A stretch of DNA of 64,000 nt from positions 24,623,908 to 24,687,907 of the forward strand of contig JAAONU010000019.1 in the NCBI GenBank assembly GCA_012932295.1, read 5' to 3'. Below the pieces are notes generated by a model that was not told where the DNA came from, ran no database searches, and was given only the letters and a program-made list of their open reading frames with translations. A program made the translations under genes and the position numbers. The DNA comes from Cyclina sinensis (lineage: Eukaryota > Mollusca > Bivalvia > Venerida > Veneridae). Below are positions 63,633 through 64,000 of the stretch, one piece after another (within the stretch, counting starts at the first letter, position 1; the number at the start of each line of letters is the position of its first letter).

Positions 63633-64000
63633 CTAAAATAAAACAGAAAACTGTTTTTAAAAACCATTAAACTTAAGCACAGTGTAAGATGCTTGATTTA
63701 TCATTAATATCATTGTTATATCTATGCTGTGTCTATAAGAAATTGTTTTCGTATTTTCTTTTTTTTTCTTTTTCTTTTTTTGAATTATTTTCATATTCTA
63801 AATGATATTTCTTAGACAATTAATTTCTTAGACCAATTAGTTTTTATTGCTGACTATGTCATGAGATCTAAAACAAGTGTGTTTCCCTTTAAAATCATTA
63901 TGAATTTAGTACGAATACATATTATGAATATATAATAGTTAATGATTTTAAAAGTGAAACAGACAATTGTAAGAACGAATATAGAGTTACAATAATACTA
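63633..64000. other. Intron of the zinc-finger gene
   Basis: AT-rich, T-rich near 63750-63790, upstream of the acceptor at 63633. No exon seen. Confidence 0.5.

Overview
The window looks like a eukaryotic nuclear genome, most probably a bivalve mollusc. The AT-rich sequence has small coding exons split by long introns with GT/AG borders, many microsatellites, tRNA-derived SINE copies, and a repeat family whose ends read CAGGTGAGCG...CCCTCTTGTTT. I associate that family with bivalve genomes from memory, without a search. A run of exactly 100 N at 6640-6739 is a scaffold gap.

Layout. 354-4171 (-): five exons of an aquaglyceroporin-like channel whose two pore motifs and selectivity-filter arginine are replaced; its last exon lies outside the window. 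7010-7712 (+): the last two exons of a C2-domain protein, possibly BAIAP3/Unc13-4-like, just past the gap. 9.8-14.5 kb: degenerate interspersed repeats, including a 145-bp tandem repeat element. 16.1-17.0 kb: two SINE copies in opposite orientation. 17654-22318 (-): a complete six-exon inositol-3-phosphate synthase (ISYNA1, 544 aa). 26931-33771: a 6.84-kb foldback-type element made almost wholly of a 57-bp repeat in two inverted arms, with matching terminal sequences and a 9-bp (or 7-bp) direct repeat at its borders. 34.1-36.0 kb: a second 145-bp repeat element. 38856-39995 and 47792-48946 (-): two tandem ABHD15-like alpha/beta-hydrolase paralogs in which glycine replaces the nucleophile serine. 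45.9-46.9 kb: a degenerate 30-bp array. 52157-54595: a second foldback-like element with GC-rich terminal tandem repeats. It holds a 742-bp insert that is an inverted copy of 57252-57993, the region just downstream of the zinc-finger gene's stop codon. 54888-55765 (+): a small two-exon gene for a 130-aa single-pass membrane protein. 58187-63632 (-): four exons of a large C2H2 zinc-finger protein whose 5' end is outside the window.

The genes do not form a functional unit. The most unusual content is structural: two foldback-type elements with tandem-repeat arms, one carrying a recent copy of sequence beside a neighbouring gene. Exon borders were set by eye from splice consensus, phase continuity and protein-family fit; no alignment or database search was run.
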